A stretch of 64,000 bases of DNA from Gemmobacter lanyuensis (GCF_014652355.1 NZ_BMYQ01000001.1:928180-992179), one strand, 5' to 3'; numbered from the stretch's first letter, positions 9,381-20,686 are shown. The notes: generated by a model from the sequence alone, not told the origin. Made by a program: numbers and translations.

Positions 9381-10865
9381 TCAGTCTTCCTCCTCTTCCT
9401 CGGCCAGACTGCGCCCCGGCTGGGTGATGCCGTAGCGTTCCAGTTTCGCCCGCAATCCGACGCGGCTCAGCCCCAGCTCGGCGGCGGCGCGGCTTTTGTT
9501 CCAACGGTGGCGGGTCAGCGTTTCCCGCAAGATCCGCATCTCGATCAGTTCGACCCGGTCCTTCAGCGACCCCTCGCCCGTCAGCGCGGCATCGGCGCTG
9601 CGGTCGGCCCCGCTGTCCGAGGGTGGCGCCTGCAGGATATGGCGCGAAATCAGCTCGGCCCCCAGCAACGGCGCCTGCGCGAAGATGAGCATGCGCGTCA
9701 CCTCATTCTCCAGCTCGCGCTGGTTGCCGGGCCAGTCGTAATTCTCCAGAAACTCCAGCGCCGCGGCATCAAGGCCGTGGACGGGCTTGCCATGGGCGCG
9801 GGCAGCCTCGAACAAGAAATGCTGGGCGAGGATGGCCACATCGCCGGGCCGCGCGCGCAGGGGCGGAAGCGCCAGCTCGGCCAGCGAGAGGCTGTAGTAA
9901 AGGTCGGCGCGGAACTGACCCTCGGCCACAAGGGCGCGCAGGTCGCGGTGCGACCCGGCAATCAGGCGCAGGTTGGTGGTGATGGTTTCCGCCCCGCCCA
10001 CGGGCTGAAACGCCCCCTCCTCCATCAGCCGCGCCAGCGCCATCTGCAGCCGCGGGCTGAAGCCGTCGACACCATTGAGGAAGAGTGTCCCCCGGTCGGC
10101 CTTTTGCGCCAGCCCGATCTTGTTGTTGGCCAGCCCCGGCACCGCGCCACGGCGCGCGCCAAAAAGCTCCATCTCGATCAGCTCATCCGTCAGGCCCGAA
10201 CAGTTCAGCTGATAAAAGGGCCGGTCCGAGCGCAGGCTGATATAATGCATCGCCCGCGCCAGGGCGGCCTTGCCGGTGCCGGTTTCCCCCACGAGAAGCA
10301 CCGGCACATCAAAGCTTGCGAATTGGCGGGCCTGCGCGATGACCGCGTTCATCGGCGATTGCGGCGCGCGCAGCAGGGTTTCAAACCCCATCCCCTCGCG
10401 CAGCGCCTTGCGGCGCTTTTCCAGCTTCGATTCCGCGGTGGACCCCAGAAACCGCATCTCAAGCGCCATGCGCTCATTCTCGCGCGACAGCTGAAACAGC
10501 CGGGCGGCATTGCGGGCCGCCATCAGCAGCTGGTCGGGGTGCCAGGGTTTGGTCAGGAACTGGTAAATCCCGGCCTCATTGATCGCGGCAACCATATCGG
10601 CGGGGTCGGTATAGCCCGTGATGATGATCCGCACCGTTTCAGGCCAGCGTTCGCGCACCTCGGCCAGAAAATCGACACCCGTCCGCCCCGGCATCCGCTG
10701 ATCGCAAAAGATGACCTGAACCCATTCCTCTTCCAGCAGGCGCTGCGCCTCGGCGGCGTCGGCGGCGGTGAGGATGTCGAAATCATCCTCAAGCGCCATC
10801 TTCATGGCGGCCAGCGAATGGGGTTCATCATCCACCAGCAGAATGGCGGGACGGGGCGAAGCCAT
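9381..10865 (-). CDS. hupR: Hydrogenase response regulator HupR (NtrC-type)
   Basis: 494 residues from ATG 10865, which overlaps the hypB stop (TAATG). Domains: receiver 1-125 with phospho-acceptor Asp55 in [10 protein letters not shown] and Lys in LTKPW; AAA+ domain about 165-400 with Walker A GETGTGK (193-199); Fis-type HTH about 455-476 ([20 protein letters not shown]). HupR is the HupT partner that activates hupSL. The sigma54-contact loop GAFTGA is replaced by GAVPGL (240-245), and the Walker B acidic pair of the family (LFLDE) is LFLNG (261-265). Both changes agree with the known sigma54-independent action of R. capsulatus HupR. Confidence 0.95.
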   Translation of the reverse strand: MASPRPAILLVDDEPHSLAAMKMALEDDFDILTAADAAEAQRLLEEEWVQVIFCDQRMPGRTGVDFLAEVRERWPETVRIIITGYTDPADMVAAINEAGIYQFLTKPWHPDQLLMAARNAARLFQLSRENERMALEMRFLGSTAESKLEKRRKALREGMGFETLLRAPQSPMNAVIAQARQFASFDVPVLLVGETGTGKAALARAMHYISLRSDRPFYQLNCSGLTDELIEMELFGARRGAVPGLANNKIGLAQKADRGTLFLNGVDGFSPRLQMALARLMEEGAFQPVGGAETITTNLRLIAGSHRDLRALVAEGQFRADLYYSLSLAELALPPLRARPGDVAILAQHFLFEAARAHGKPVHGLDAAALEFLENYDWPGNQRELENEVTRMLIFAQAPLLGAELISRHILQAPPSDSGADRSADAALTGEGSLKDRVELIEMRILRETLTRHRWNKSRAAAELGLSRVGLRAKLERYGITQPGRSLAEEEEED

Positions 10866-11821
10866 TATTGCGCCGCCTCGACGCGGGCCTTGGCCGCCAG
10901 CCCCCGGCGCAACCACGCGAGCCAAAGGTCCATCCCCTCGCCCGTGCGGGCCGAGACGCGGAGGATCTCGATCTCGGGGTTCACGCGGCGCAGGTTCGCC
11001 TCATAGGCCTCCAGATCGGCATCACAGGCGGCGGCCAGATCGACCTTGTTGATCAGCGCCAGCCGCGCGGCGGTGAACATGTCGGGGTATTTCAGGGGTT
11101 TGTCCTCGCCCTCGGTCACCGAGAGGATGGCGACCTTGGCATCTTCGCCCAGATCGAAGGCGGCGGGGCAGACAAGGTTCCCCACGTTTTCGATGAAGAG
11201 CAGGCTTTCCGGCCGCGGGCGCAGATGGTCCATGGCATGGCCCACCATATGGGCATCCAGATGACAGCCCTTGCCGGTGTTCACCTGCACCGCCGGGGCG
11301 CCGGTCGCGCGGATACGGTCGGCATCGTTGCTGGTCTGCTGGTCGCCCTCGATCACCGCAAGGGGGGCGTCATGCAGCAGGGTGATCGTCTTGCACAAAA
11401 GCGTGGTCTTGCCCGAGCCGGGCGAGGACACAAGGTTCACCGCAAAAACCCCAAGCGCATCCAGCACCCGCCGGTTCGAGGCGGCATAGCCATCGTTCTT
11501 GGCGAGGATCGAAGTTTCGACAGCGATCAGCCGATCCTGCGACATGCCCGGAACCGAGGTGCCGGCCAGCCCCATGCCATAGTGCAGATCGCCCTGCGCG
11601 CCATGGTGATGGTGGTCGTGATGGTCGTGCGCATGGTGGTCATGGTCGTGGTGGTGATGCCCGCAGCCGCAAGCCCCGTGGTCATGGTCATGGCTGTGGT
11701 CATGCCCGTGCCCGTGGCTGTGGTCGTGGGGGTGGTCATGGTGATGGTGCCCATCGTGTTGATGGGCGTGGGGGTCCTGCCCCTCAAGCCGCGCCGTTCC
11801 GCATCCGCATACCGTGCACAT
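10865..11821 (-). CDS. hypB: Hydrogenase nickel-incorporation GTPase HypB
   Basis: 318 residues from ATG 11821, one base overlapping the hypA stop (TGATG). A GTG codon lies directly before this ATG. HypB is the GTPase that works with HypA to insert nickel into HupL. N-terminus: high-affinity Ni site MCTVCGCG, then about 30 His residues in the first 80 positions (nickel storage), then the G domain with P-loop [11 protein letters not shown] and NKVDLA. The long His tract suggests a nickel reserve, consistent with a HupE importer in the same locus. Confidence 0.97.
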   Translation of the reverse strand: MCTVCGCGTARLEGQDPHAHQHDGHHHHDHPHDHSHGHGHDHSHDHDHGACGCGHHHHDHDHHAHDHHDHHHHGAQGDLHYGMGLAGTSVPGMSQDRLIAVETSILAKNDGYAASNRRVLDALGVFAVNLVSSPGSGKTTLLCKTITLLHDAPLAVIEGDQQTSNDADRIRATGAPAVQVNTGKGCHLDAHMVGHAMDHLRPRPESLLFIENVGNLVCPAAFDLGEDAKVAILSVTEGEDKPLKYPDMFTAARLALINKVDLAAACDADLEAYEANLRRVNPEIEILRVSARTGEGMDLWLAWLRRGLAAKARVEAAQ

Positions 11822-12162
11822 CACAGCACCTCCATATCCTTGATCCGCATCTCATCGCCGCCCTGTGGCAGCAGCTTTCCCCCACCGCATCGCGGGCAGG
11901 GGTCCAATCGGTCGGCCAGCTCCACCACCTCGGCGCAGTCATAGCACAGCGCCTGTCCGGGCAGGTCGATCATCTCCAGCGCCGCGCCCTCGGCCGGGCT
12001 GCCGCGCATCACCACATCGAAGGCAAAGGCCAGTGCGGGCTTTTCCACCCCGGCAAAGCGCCCGATTTCCAGCCTGAGCCGCGTCACGCGGGCAAAACCG
12101 TGGCGGCGGGCCTGATCTTCGACAATGCCGCGGATTCCCTCGGCCAAAGACATCTCATGCAT
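11821..12162 (-). CDS. hypA: Hydrogenase nickel-insertion protein HypA
   Basis: 113 residues from ATG 12162. Nickel site MHEMSL at the N-terminus (His2), and zinc ribbon CYDC ... CPRC in the C-terminal half. It delivers Ni(II) to HupL together with HypB. The start overlaps the hupK 3' end by 8 bp, and an in-frame extension upstream is just the hupK region, so MHEMSL is the correct start. Confidence 0.96.
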   Translation of the reverse strand: MHEMSLAEGIRGIVEDQARRHGFARVTRLRLEIGRFAGVEKPALAFAFDVVMRGSPAEGAALEMIDLPGQALCYDCAEVVELADRLDPCPRCGGGKLLPQGGDEMRIKDMEVL

Positions 12163-13045
12163 CGCCGCCCTCCCTGATTTGTACGGCCATGCAGGGATCG
12201 AACAGATCCACCAGCAGCGGCGCCAGCGCCCGTTTGGCCGCGGGTAGCCGCGCCAGCGCCGCGCCAAGCGCCAGCGGCAGCATGTCATCAGTGGGGGTGC
12301 GCCGGTCAACCCCCAGCACCCGCCCGCCCAACACCCGGACCGAGACGCGGAACATCCCGCGCGACGCCGGCGCCACCGCCCGACCCGGCGCAATACGGCG
12401 CGGCTGCGGCAGGGTATCGTCAAGACAGGCCGCCACATCCAGCACCCGCCCCATCGCGCGCCACAGCGGCCCGCGCCCGCCGCGCACCGCAAGACGCTGC
12501 AGGATCGGGTGATCCGCATGCCGCGCGGCGAGGCTGTTTTCACAGGGGCCCTCCCCCTCGGGCGACCAGAGCGGCAGGTCCGGCCCCACCCCTTCGCCGG
12601 GGGCAAAGCCTTCGGCCAGCGCGGCGATCACCGGGGCCACGCCCTCACCCCGCGCCAGCCAATCGTCCAACACCACGGGCCGCGCCGATCCAAAGACCGA
12701 GCGTTCCACGACCGCCGCATCCTGATCCCAGCCCGGCGGCAGGGCGCGGGGCGGCAAACCCAGATGGCGGGGCCAGTTGACCAGCAGCCGGAACAGATGG
12801 TCGCGCAGCACATCGCGGCGCAGCGCCGCCATGGCCCCTGCATCGGCGGGCAGATCCAGCGCCAAGCGCAGCGCCAGCGCCTGACTGGCCGCACAGAGGT
12901 TAAACAGGCGCGGCAGCAGCTCCACCACCTCCTCGGGCGTCTTGCCGCGCACCAGGGGAGCGAGCGGCAAAGCGCGCGGCGGCACCAGCCGGGGGACCAG
13001 ATCGCCCCCCGCCTCGGTCAGTGTGATCTGCAGCGCGCCCTGCAT
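12155..13045 (-). CDS. hupK: Hydrogenase expression/assembly protein HupK
   Basis: 296 residues. HupK is a hydrogenase large-subunit paralogue thought to act as a scaffold for the Fe(CN)2CO unit before HupL. It lacks the complete N- and C-terminal CxxC pairs of the large subunit. It keeps one Cys in [17 protein letters not shown] and ends [13 protein letters not shown], a remnant of the DPCxxC region. It lies 3 bp after the hupJ stop and overlaps hypA by 8 bp. Confidence 0.88.
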   Translation of the reverse strand: MQGALQITLTEAGGDLVPRLVPPRALPLAPLVRGKTPEEVVELLPRLFNLCAASQALALRLALDLPADAGAMAALRRDVLRDHLFRLLVNWPRHLGLPPRALPPGWDQDAAVVERSVFGSARPVVLDDWLARGEGVAPVIAALAEGFAPGEGVGPDLPLWSPEGEGPCENSLAARHADHPILQRLAVRGGRGPLWRAMGRVLDVAACLDDTLPQPRRIAPGRAVAPASRGMFRVSVRVLGGRVLGVDRRTPTDDMLPLALGAALARLPAAKRALAPLLVDLFDPCMAVQIREGGDA

Positions 13046-13048
13046 GGC

Positions 13049-13864
13049 CTAGTCCTCTGCCGGGTCCGCCGCCAGACCGGCGGTGATCAGGCGACGGCGC
13101 GTGGGCGCGGGATCGGCCTCGGGCTCGGGCGGGGGTGCCAGCTCGGCCTCGCGCGCCGCGCGGATTTCGGCGGCGCGGTCGGTTTCGGCCCGGTTTTCCG
13201 CATCAAACAGCGCAGCCATGACCGCGCGCGCCACCTCGACCGCCTGCATCTGGCTGTTGAAATCCTCCATCGGCGAAAACAGCGAACAGGCCTTGTAGCC
13301 ACCCACCTGTTCGCGCCGATTGTGCAGGAATTCATAATCGCCCGAGGGGAAGGCGATCACCTCTTTTTCGCCGGGCTTCAGCGCTTGCCAATCGTCATCC
13401 GGGCCGGGCAGCAAGATCAGGTTCATGAACCAGGGCGCAATCAGCACCCCCAGAACCGCATCGCCATGCGGCTGAAACCCCACCGCCTGCACATGCAGCG
13501 CCGCGTTGATGACAGGCATGTCCCGCATCTTGGCATGATAGATCTCGGTGAAATCGGCAACCAGCGCGCGGGTGCGGTCCTCAATCCAGTCGGACATCCG
13601 CGCGGCCGCGGACCCCGGATCGCGCAGCACCATGAACTGTTCATGCGCTCCACCACATTCCGGGCAGGTCCAGTCATCGGGCAGATCAAGGAAGGGGGTG
13701 CCGGGCAGATCAAGGAAGGGGGTGCCGGGCAGCACCTGCCGCGTGTCATCGCCCACAGCCGGGTCATAGACATGCCAGCAGATCTTGCATTCCATCACGG
13801 CGGCGGCGGAAATCTTGGCCCCCGCCCCCATGAAAGACCCCTCAAACCGCGGCGCCTCGGTCAT
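13049..13864 (-). CDS. hupJ: HupJ with fused N-terminal rubredoxin domain
   Basis: 271 residues. Residues 26-70 form a rubredoxin: Cys26-x2-Cys29 (CKIC) and Cys67-x2-Cys70 (CPEC). The rest is the HupJ/HoxT domain needed for hydrogenase assembly in air. In Rhizobium these are two genes (hupI, hupJ); a fusion is typical of R. capsulatus. The unusual point is an exact duplication of 8 residues (PGTPFLDL, 46-53 and 54-61) between the two Cys pairs, coded by a 24-bp tandem repeat. The pairs are therefore 38 instead of the usual 30 positions apart. The start overlaps the hupH stop (ATGA). Confidence 0.9.
   Translation of the reverse strand: MTEAPRFEGSFMGAGAKISAAAVMECKICWHVYDPAVGDDTRQVLPGTPFLDLPGTPFLDLPDDWTCPECGGAHEQFMVLRDPGSAAARMSDWIEDRTRALVADFTEIYHAKMRDMPVINAALHVQAVGFQPHGDAVLGVLIAPWFMNLILLPGPDDDWQALKPGEKEVIAFPSGDYEFLHNRREQVGGYKACSLFSPMEDFNSQMQAVEVARAVMAALFDAENRAETDRAAEIRAAREAELAPPPEPEADPAPTRRRLITAGLAADPAED
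13681..13728. repeat. 24-bp perfect tandem duplication inside hupJ
   Basis: Two identical 24-bp units, 13681-13704 and 13705-13728, in frame with hupJ and coding PGTPFLDL twice. Removing one unit restores the standard spacing of rubredoxin cysteines. Confidence 0.9.
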
Positions 13865-14694
13865 CGGATCGCCTCCAGCACTTCGCGGATGCGTTCGCCG
13901 CTGTCGGACAGATCCTCGACCGCGGCCAGCGCGACCTCGGGCATGGTCGTCACCTCGAAGGTATCAAGGATCAGCGTATCCATCGAATTGTAGAACTGCA
14001 CCCGCCAGACCGCCGCCAGCGCGGTAGCGGTGATGCGGCAATTGCCATAGCCGCGCGACAGCAGCGTCACGCCCCCGCGCCCCAGCGCAGCATCCAGCCA
14101 ATCCAGATCCTCGGGCGTATGGGGCAGCAGGGTCAGGTTCACCACATGGGGTGACTGGCCGGGGCAAAAGCGGGCGGAATGGTCGATCAGCTCGGCCAGC
14201 AGCGCAGGCGCATTGACCACGCCCGCCGCCCGGGGCGCCAGCGTCAGCAGCGCGGGGCGCTCAGCCTCATGCGCGCGGGTGATGGCGGCCTGCGGGATGG
14301 GTGCAACCTCGATCCGCTGCACATCGGCGCCGCTGATCGTCCAGACCCCGGCAAAGACGCTTTCCTGCGCCGCTAGGGCGGGCTTGCCGCGCATCTTCAC
14401 GCTCACCTCGCCCTGCCCCAGCGTTTCGGCCAGCAGCGCGCGGTTTGCGGCATCCAGCCCGGTCAGGTCAAAGACCTGCGCGGCCCCGCCTGCGGCGGCA
14501 TCGTCACAGGCATCGGCCAAACGCGCGAGCAACGTCAGCGCCGGGGCGAGCGGGCCGGTATCCTCGACCTCGGGCAGATGGGTGGAATAGGTCCGCATCC
14601 CCGAAGGCAGCGGCATGTATTCCAGCGCCTCGCCTTCGTCGCCTTGCGATCCGGGGCCAAAGCCGATGGGGGGCAGGTGGAAATTCTGAACCAT
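13861..14694 (-). CDS. hupH: Hydrogenase expression/formation protein HupH
   Basis: 277 residues, beginning MVQNFHLPPIGFGPGSQ. The N-terminal PPIGFGPG and the later FCPGQSPHVVNL and LSRGYGNCRI are recognisable HupH/HyaF family blocks. The family helps mature HupL or process HupS, but the exact reaction is unknown. It lies 13 bp after the hupG stop and overlaps hupJ. Confidence 0.92.
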   Translation of the reverse strand: MVQNFHLPPIGFGPGSQGDEGEALEYMPLPSGMRTYSTHLPEVEDTGPLAPALTLLARLADACDDAAAGGAAQVFDLTGLDAANRALLAETLGQGEVSVKMRGKPALAAQESVFAGVWTISGADVQRIEVAPIPQAAITRAHEAERPALLTLAPRAAGVVNAPALLAELIDHSARFCPGQSPHVVNLTLLPHTPEDLDWLDAALGRGGVTLLSRGYGNCRITATALAAVWRVQFYNSMDTLILDTFEVTTMPEVALAAVEDLSDSGERIREVLEAIR

Positions 14695-14707
14695 GGTCTC
14701 TCTCCGC

Positions 14708-15085
14708 TCAGGCCGATTGCAGGCCGAGGATGGTCTGGATGCGGGTCAGGTAATCGGCCCAGTCGCGGACCTTGGGGATGCCGCCCAGGCAGCGCCCCTC
14801 ACGGTAGAAGATCAGGCTGGGGGTCTTTAGAACCCCGCTGCGTTCGCGCAGGTCAGCCTCGATGGCATCGCCCACCACGGCACAGTCAAAGGCGTGCTGA
14901 AACACCATCCGCAGTTCCGGAAGGATCACCGCGGCATCGTTGCTTTCCAGATTGCGGACCGGATCCCCCGGCACAAAAAGGCAATGCGTGCCGGGCGTGG
15001 CCAGATGTTCGGCCAGGGCCGCCTCGGTCTCCAGCCGGGGCCAGCCGAGTTCGGTCGTGAGACGGTCGATCAGGGGCGAGGTCAT
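14708..15085 (-). CDS. hupG: HupG/HyaE-type thioredoxin-fold chaperone
   Basis: 125 residues from ATG 15085. HyaE/HupG family: thioredoxin-like fold without the CxxC active site, proposed to chaperone the small-subunit precursor before Tat export. The order of elements (HCLFVPGDPVRNLE, then AVVGDAIEADL, then KTPSLIFYREGRCLG with a cis-Pro-like turn) follows the thioredoxin fold. No redox CxxC is present, so it is not a redox enzyme. Confidence 0.88.
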   Translation of the reverse strand: MTSPLIDRLTTELGWPRLETEAALAEHLATPGTHCLFVPGDPVRNLESNDAAVILPELRMVFQHAFDCAVVGDAIEADLRERSGVLKTPSLIFYREGRCLGGIPKVRDWADYLTRIQTILGLQSA

Positions 15086-15098
15086 GGGGGTCTCCGGG

Positions 15099-15419
15099 TC
15101 AGGCGGTGGTGCGGCCCGCGTCCAGCGCGGCCTGAAGATGGGGGGGAAGCTGCGGGCTGCGGGTATCAAGATCGGCGAAGGCATCGCCCGCATCCCCCCC
15201 GGCCATGATCGCCCGCAGCCCATCAAGTGCAGCGGCAATGCGGGCGGCGGTTTCGGCGTCGATCACCTCGCGCGCAGCGCCAAGGAAGGTCAGCACCCAG
15301 TCACCGGGGCGCAAAGGCCCGGTCAGGCTGAGGTCGATCAGGGTTTCGGCCTGCCCGTCGGTCGCCCAACCGGCAATGCCATCGACCGACAGGATCTGCA
15401 TGGGAACGCCAAGGCACAT
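15099..15419 (-). CDS. hupF: HypC-family hydrogenase chaperone HupF
   Basis: 106 residues from ATG 15419, starting [10 protein letters not shown] like HypC and longer at the C-terminus, as in HupF. HupF binds HupL during maturation and protects it against oxygen in Rhizobium. The start overlaps the hupD stop by one base (TGATG), and a GTG lies directly before the ATG, as in hypB and hupU. Confidence 0.93.
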   Translation of the reverse strand: MCLGVPMQILSVDGIAGWATDGQAETLIDLSLTGPLRPGDWVLTFLGAAREVIDAETAARIAAALDGLRAIMAGGDAGDAFADLDTRSPQLPPHLQAALDAGRTTA

Positions 15420-16057
15420 CACGACTGCTCCGGCAGAAAGCGCGGATCACCGATCCGGCAGGCGTCTTCGGCGGCGGGGCGACCGGATTCATAGGCATCG
15501 CGGCGGATCGACGGATCGGCCAGCAGACCATCATCCGCCCGCCCGTCACGGGGGGCAAAGCCCCACTGGGCCAGCCGGTCCAGCGCGATCTGCAGCGCGG
15601 GGTCGATCCGGGCGGCCACCTCGGGACGCAGGCCGCCGCCATAATCCTCCAGCTCGACCGGCTGGCAGCCGATCAGCAGCATCTGTTCGGGGCAATAGCC
15701 CATCAGTTGCGCCGTCGCGATGACATCCTGAAACCCGGTCTGGTGCAGGCTCATCTTCTTGGCGCCCATGAAGGCCGGCACCTCATCATTTTCAACGATC
15801 TTCAGCGTGCCGGGGGGCAGACCGTAATCCACCGCGTCAAAGACGATCAGCGCGTCAGCCTCCTCCAGGAAGGGCAGCAGATAGAGCCCCTGCGTCCCGC
15901 CATCGAGCAGCGTCACCTCGGGCGCAAAGGCGTGGCGGTCGGCCAGCGCCTCGATACAGCGCACCCCGAAACCTTCGTCCGCCCAAAGCACATTTCCGAT
16001 CCCGAGGATCAGGACAGAGGTGGGTTTCCCTGACGGGCTGGGGATGGGGCTGGACAT
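15419..16057 (-). CDS. hupD: Hydrogenase-specific endopeptidase HupD
   Basis: 212 residues. It cleaves the C-terminal extension of HupL after nickel insertion. The HyaD/HybD motif is clear: [18 protein letters not shown] with the metal-binding Glu, then IVFDAVDYG (Asp), and the His in [15 protein letters not shown] is placed 4 bp before ATG. A terminator and 329 bp without a gene separate it from hupC, so transcription may restart here or the gene may depend on read-through. Confidence 0.95.
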   Translation of the reverse strand: MSSPIPSPSGKPTSVLILGIGNVLWADEGFGVRCIEALADRHAFAPEVTLLDGGTQGLYLLPFLEEADALIVFDAVDYGLPPGTLKIVENDEVPAFMGAKKMSLHQTGFQDVIATAQLMGYCPEQMLLIGCQPVELEDYGGGLRPEVAARIDPALQIALDRLAQWGFAPRDGRADDGLLADPSIRRDAYESGRPAAEDACRIGDPRFLPEQS

Positions 16058-16386
16058 GGGGCCTCCGCTGGCTCTGTCGGGCTGGTCGCGGCATTTCCGG
16101 CCGCTGCTGAAAGTGAGAGTAATGTTTTCAGCCCCACGGGGTAAGAAAATGCATACCGCGGGATGCAGGATTATTTCATTTTGAAATCAAATGCTTGACC
16201 AGAAAACGACTAGAGCAACCACCAAAGAAGTGAAAACCTTCCTTCCATTATTGTGCGAAACTGGGATCCAGCCTTCCACACAGGCGCCTGGCGATTCAGC
16301 AATCCCCCCGGTCCTGCTGAAAGCGCACGCAAAAAGAAAAGGGCGACCCGTCGCCGGATCGCCCCTTAGGTCACGTTTCTGGCGGA
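16058..16386. other. 329-bp non-coding interval between hupC and hupD
   Basis: Contains a terminator directly after hupC (16329-16365) and then about 270 bp of lower-GC sequence before the hupD ribosome site. I see open frames only as shadows and no protein I can support. The AT-rich part (16140-16210) is a candidate region for a hupD promoter, but no good -35/-10 pair stands out. Confidence 0.5.
16329..16365 (-). terminator. Terminator or attenuator between hupC and hupD
   Basis: Minus-strand stem GGGCGA / TCGCCC around an inner GC-rich loop (16341-16364), followed by TTTTCTTTTTG. It lies 22 bp after the hupC stop and would separate the structural hupSLEC messenger from the accessory genes. 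Confidence 0.65.
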
Positions 16387-17172
16387 TCACTCCACCCGGT
16401 CGTCCTTGAAGGTCCGGTGGCCCGAGATCATGGTCGAGACCATGCTCTGACGGCTCATGATGTCTTCGCGGATCGCGGCATAGATGTGGATGATCATGAA
16501 AACCACGATGGCCCACATCCCCAGATGGTGCAGCGTGTGCAGGCGCTGGCTGTTCTGCACCAGACCCAGCACCCAACCCATCGCGGTATCGGGCAGGCTG
16601 CCCTGCCCCACGCCTTCGGCATAAAGCGCCCAGCCGGTGATCATCATGAAGGTGATGCCCAGTGTCATGAAGAAGAACATGGCGATCTGTGCCAGCGGGT
16701 TGTGGCCCACATATTTCTTCGGCTCGGCCTCGAGGAAGAAATACCAGCGCAGCTCGAAGAACAGCTCGCTCCAGAACCGCTTGTTGAAGATCGGGATGTA
16801 GAACATCTGCCGGGCGTGGTGATTGCCCATGAAGGCCCAATAGACGCGCCCGAAGAAGGCCACCGTCAGCACCATGCCCGCCGCGAAATGCGCAAAGCGG
16901 ATATAGCCGAAGATGAACTGGTCATAGGCCTCGGCGATCTGCATCGTGGGCAGCGGGCGGCCGATCAGGTAGCCCGTGACGATCAGGATCGTGATCGCCA
17001 GCGCGTTGATCCAGTGCCAGAGCCGCACCGGCGCCTCATAGACATAGACCGAGGTGCGGCGACGGATGCTCTCGATATCGGCGGCCGTGGCGTCGCCGGT
17101 CAGACGCGCAGCCTCAAGCGGCAGCGGGGCATCAGGATTCGGGGTGTTGATGCGCGGAACCGTGTCGGTCAT
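16387..17172 (-). CDS. hupC: Ni/Fe-hydrogenase b-type cytochrome subunit HupC
   Basis: 261 residues. Membrane cytochrome b that anchors HupSL and passes electrons from H2 to the quinone pool. Transmembrane helices with candidate heme ligands are visible: PVRLWHWINALAITILIVTG (His in the first helix), FAHFAAGMVL, MFFFMTLGITFMMITGWAL, and LHHLGMWAIVVFMIIHIYA. It starts 4 bp after the hupE stop and ends at a terminator. Confidence 0.95.
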   Translation of the reverse strand: MTDTVPRINTPNPDAPLPLEAARLTGDATAADIESIRRRTSVYVYEAPVRLWHWINALAITILIVTGYLIGRPLPTMQIAEAYDQFIFGYIRFAHFAAGMVLTVAFFGRVYWAFMGNHHARQMFYIPIFNKRFWSELFFELRWYFFLEAEPKKYVGHNPLAQIAMFFFMTLGITFMMITGWALYAEGVGQGSLPDTAMGWVLGLVQNSQRLHTLHHLGMWAIVVFMIIHIYAAIREDIMSRQSMVSTMISGHRTFKDDRVE

Positions 17173-17176
17173 GGCA

Positions 17177-17761
17177 TCACCCGGCCATCAGCAGCAGACC
17201 GCCAAGCGCGATGCCCGCACCCATGGCCCCCTGCACCAGATGCGCCGCCCGCCCCGTCGCGACCGACCGCGCAAGCGCGATCCCCGCCAGGTGCAGCGCC
17301 GCCGTGGCGATCAGAAACCCGGCAAGGTAGGACGCGACGTGGCCGGTCGCCTCGGCCGCATGGGCGTGGCCATGGGCAAGCGCGAAGCCAGCGATCGCCA
17401 CAAGCGATGCGCCGGTCAGCGCAGGCGCCTGCCCCCGACGCGACAAAAGCGTCAGTGCCCCGAAAACCACAACCGAAAGGGTGATCCAGCCCTCGACCAG
17501 CGGCAGGCCGATGCCCGACCACGCCATCCCGGCCCCGGTGGCCATGGCCGCAAGGAACATCGCGCCCCCGGCCCAGACGTGCCGCGGCAGCACGAACCCG
17601 GACCAGAGCCCCACCGCCAGTATGGCCAGCAGGTGATCCATCCCCAGCATCGGATGGGCAAGCCCGTTCAGCAGCCCCTCGGCCCCACCATGCCCGGTAT
17701 GGGCCAAGGCGGGCGCGGCGATCAGGCTGGCTGTCGCGGCGACAAATGCAAGTTTCTTCAT
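17177..17761 (-). CDS. hupE: HupE/UreJ-type nickel transporter
   Basis: 194 residues. Signal peptide about 1-20 (MKKLAFVAATASLIAAPALA), then the HupE/UreJ motif HPMLGMDHLLAILAVGLW, with His and Asp thought to bind nickel, and about six transmembrane helices. Probable Ni(II) permease feeding HypA/HypB. It sits between hupL and hupC (10 bp and 4 bp gaps). In the R. capsulatus arrangement I know, hupL is followed directly by hupC, and in Rhizobium hupE follows hupD, so this position is unusual. Confidence 0.9.
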   Translation of the reverse strand: MKKLAFVAATASLIAAPALAHTGHGGAEGLLNGLAHPMLGMDHLLAILAVGLWSGFVLPRHVWAGGAMFLAAMATGAGMAWSGIGLPLVEGWITLSVVVFGALTLLSRRGQAPALTGASLVAIAGFALAHGHAHAAEATGHVASYLAGFLIATAALHLAGIALARSVATGRAAHLVQGAMGAGIALGGLLLMAG

Positions 17762-17771
17762 CTGGGCCTCC

Positions 17772-19565
<1,794 letters not shown>

Positions 19566-19567
19566 GT

Positions 19568-20653
19568 TCAGCCCTCAACCTTGTCTTGCGTCTTTTTCTG
19601 TGCGCGCTTCAGCGCCGAAACGGCCGCGTGAACGGCCACCGCGCCACCCACGACCCCCGCCGCCGCCATGCCGACCTTGTCGGCATTGGCCTCGACCCCG
19701 AACTGCTTGATGTTGGTCAGCCGGTCGTAGAACGACCCCTGATCCCAGAACCCGTCCTCGGAACAGCCGATGCAGCCATGGCCGGACTGGATGGGGAAGC
19801 TCACCCCTTCGTTCCAGCGCACGGTGGAACAGGCGTTGTAGGTGGTCGGGCCCTTGCAGCCCATCTTATAAAGGCAATAGCCCTTCTTGGCGTATTCGTC
19901 GTCCCAGGCCTCGACGAACTGGCCCGCGTCGAAATGCGGACGGCGATAGCATTTGTCGTGGATGCGCTGGCTGTAGAACATCGCCGGGCGGCCCTGACGG
20001 TCCAGCTCGGGCAGGCGGTCGAAGGTCAGCATATAGGTGATGACGCCGGTCATCACCTCGGCGATGGGCGGGCAGCCCGGCACCTTGATGATGGGCTTGT
20101 CAAGGATGACCTTGTGAACCGGGGTCGCGCGCGTCGGGTTCGGGCTGGCCGCCTGCACGCAGCCGTAAGAGGCGCAGGCCCCCCAGCTGATGATGGCCTT
20201 GGCCCCTTCCGCAGCATGTTTCAGCTTTTCGACAAAGGGCTTGCCGCCGGTGATGCAGAACATCCCGTCTTCGTTCAAGGGCGGGTTCCCCTCCACCGCG
20301 AGGATATAGTTCCCGTGGTATTTCTGGATCGTCTCTTCAAAGGCCGCCTCGGCGGCATGGCCTGCCGCGGCCATCAGCGTGTCGTCGTAATCAAGGCTGA
20401 TCATCGACAGCACCACATCCTTGGCCAGCGGGTGCGCCGACCGGATGAAGCTTTCCGAACAACAGGTGCATTCCAGACCATGCACCCAGATCACGGGGGT
20501 GCGGGGCTTCGTCTCCATCGCATGGGCGATCTTGGGCACGAAGCTGGGGCCAAGCCCAAGCGCCGCCGCCGTGAGCGAGCAGTATTTCATGAAACTGCGC
20601 CGCGTGATGCCCTGGCGGCGCATCACATCATAGAACGTCTCGATCTGGGCCAA
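19568..20653 (-). CDS. hupS: Uptake [NiFe]-hydrogenase small subunit HupS
   Basis: 361 residues. Electron-transfer subunit with three Fe-S clusters. The Tat signal is in the N-terminus ([12 protein letters not shown], cleavage near IAHA). The cluster-ligand block LECTCCSES marks the proximal cluster, and [12 protein letters not shown] ... [10 protein letters not shown] the distal and medial ones. A C-terminal hydrophobic helix precedes a Lys-rich tail. The start is a TTG at 20653: it has GAGGGAGG 6-7 bp upstream and gives the family N-terminus ([14 protein letters not shown]). The open frame further upstream is not conserved in character. Confidence 0.95.
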   Translation of the reverse strand: MAQIETFYDVMRRQGITRRSFMKYCSLTAAALGLGPSFVPKIAHAMETKPRTPVIWVHGLECTCCSESFIRSAHPLAKDVVLSMISLDYDDTLMAAAGHAAEAAFEETIQKYHGNYILAVEGNPPLNEDGMFCITGGKPFVEKLKHAAEGAKAIISWGACASYGCVQAASPNPTRATPVHKVILDKPIIKVPGCPPIAEVMTGVITYMLTFDRLPELDRQGRPAMFYSQRIHDKCYRRPHFDAGQFVEAWDDEYAKKGYCLYKMGCKGPTTYNACSTVRWNEGVSFPIQSGHGCIGCSEDGFWDQGSFYDRLTNIKQFGVEANADKVGMAAAGVVGGAVAVHAAVSALKRAQKKTQDKVEG

Positions 20654-20675
20654 TGCCGTCCCTCCCTCGTCTGGC

Positions 20676-20686
20676 TTGCGCCCCAA
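20676..20686. promoter_or_regulatory. TTG-N5-CAA palindrome in the hupS leader
   Basis: TTGCGCCCCAA matches the TTG-N5-CAA box reported for HupR binding in R. capsulatus. Here it lies only 23 bp before the hupS start codon, downstream of the best promoter guess, so activation from this place is unlikely; it could be chance or a second-site repressor. Confidence 0.3.

Noticed and set aside
10868-11944. Long open frame on the plus strand opposite hypB and hypA
   Set aside because: It mirrors the His-rich and GC-rich codons of hypB; the protein is Val/Met low-complexity and has no ribosome site.
16187-16840. Minus-strand open frame running from inside hupC into the hupC-hupD gap
   Set aside because: Mostly an alternative frame of hupC, and its end crosses the terminator.
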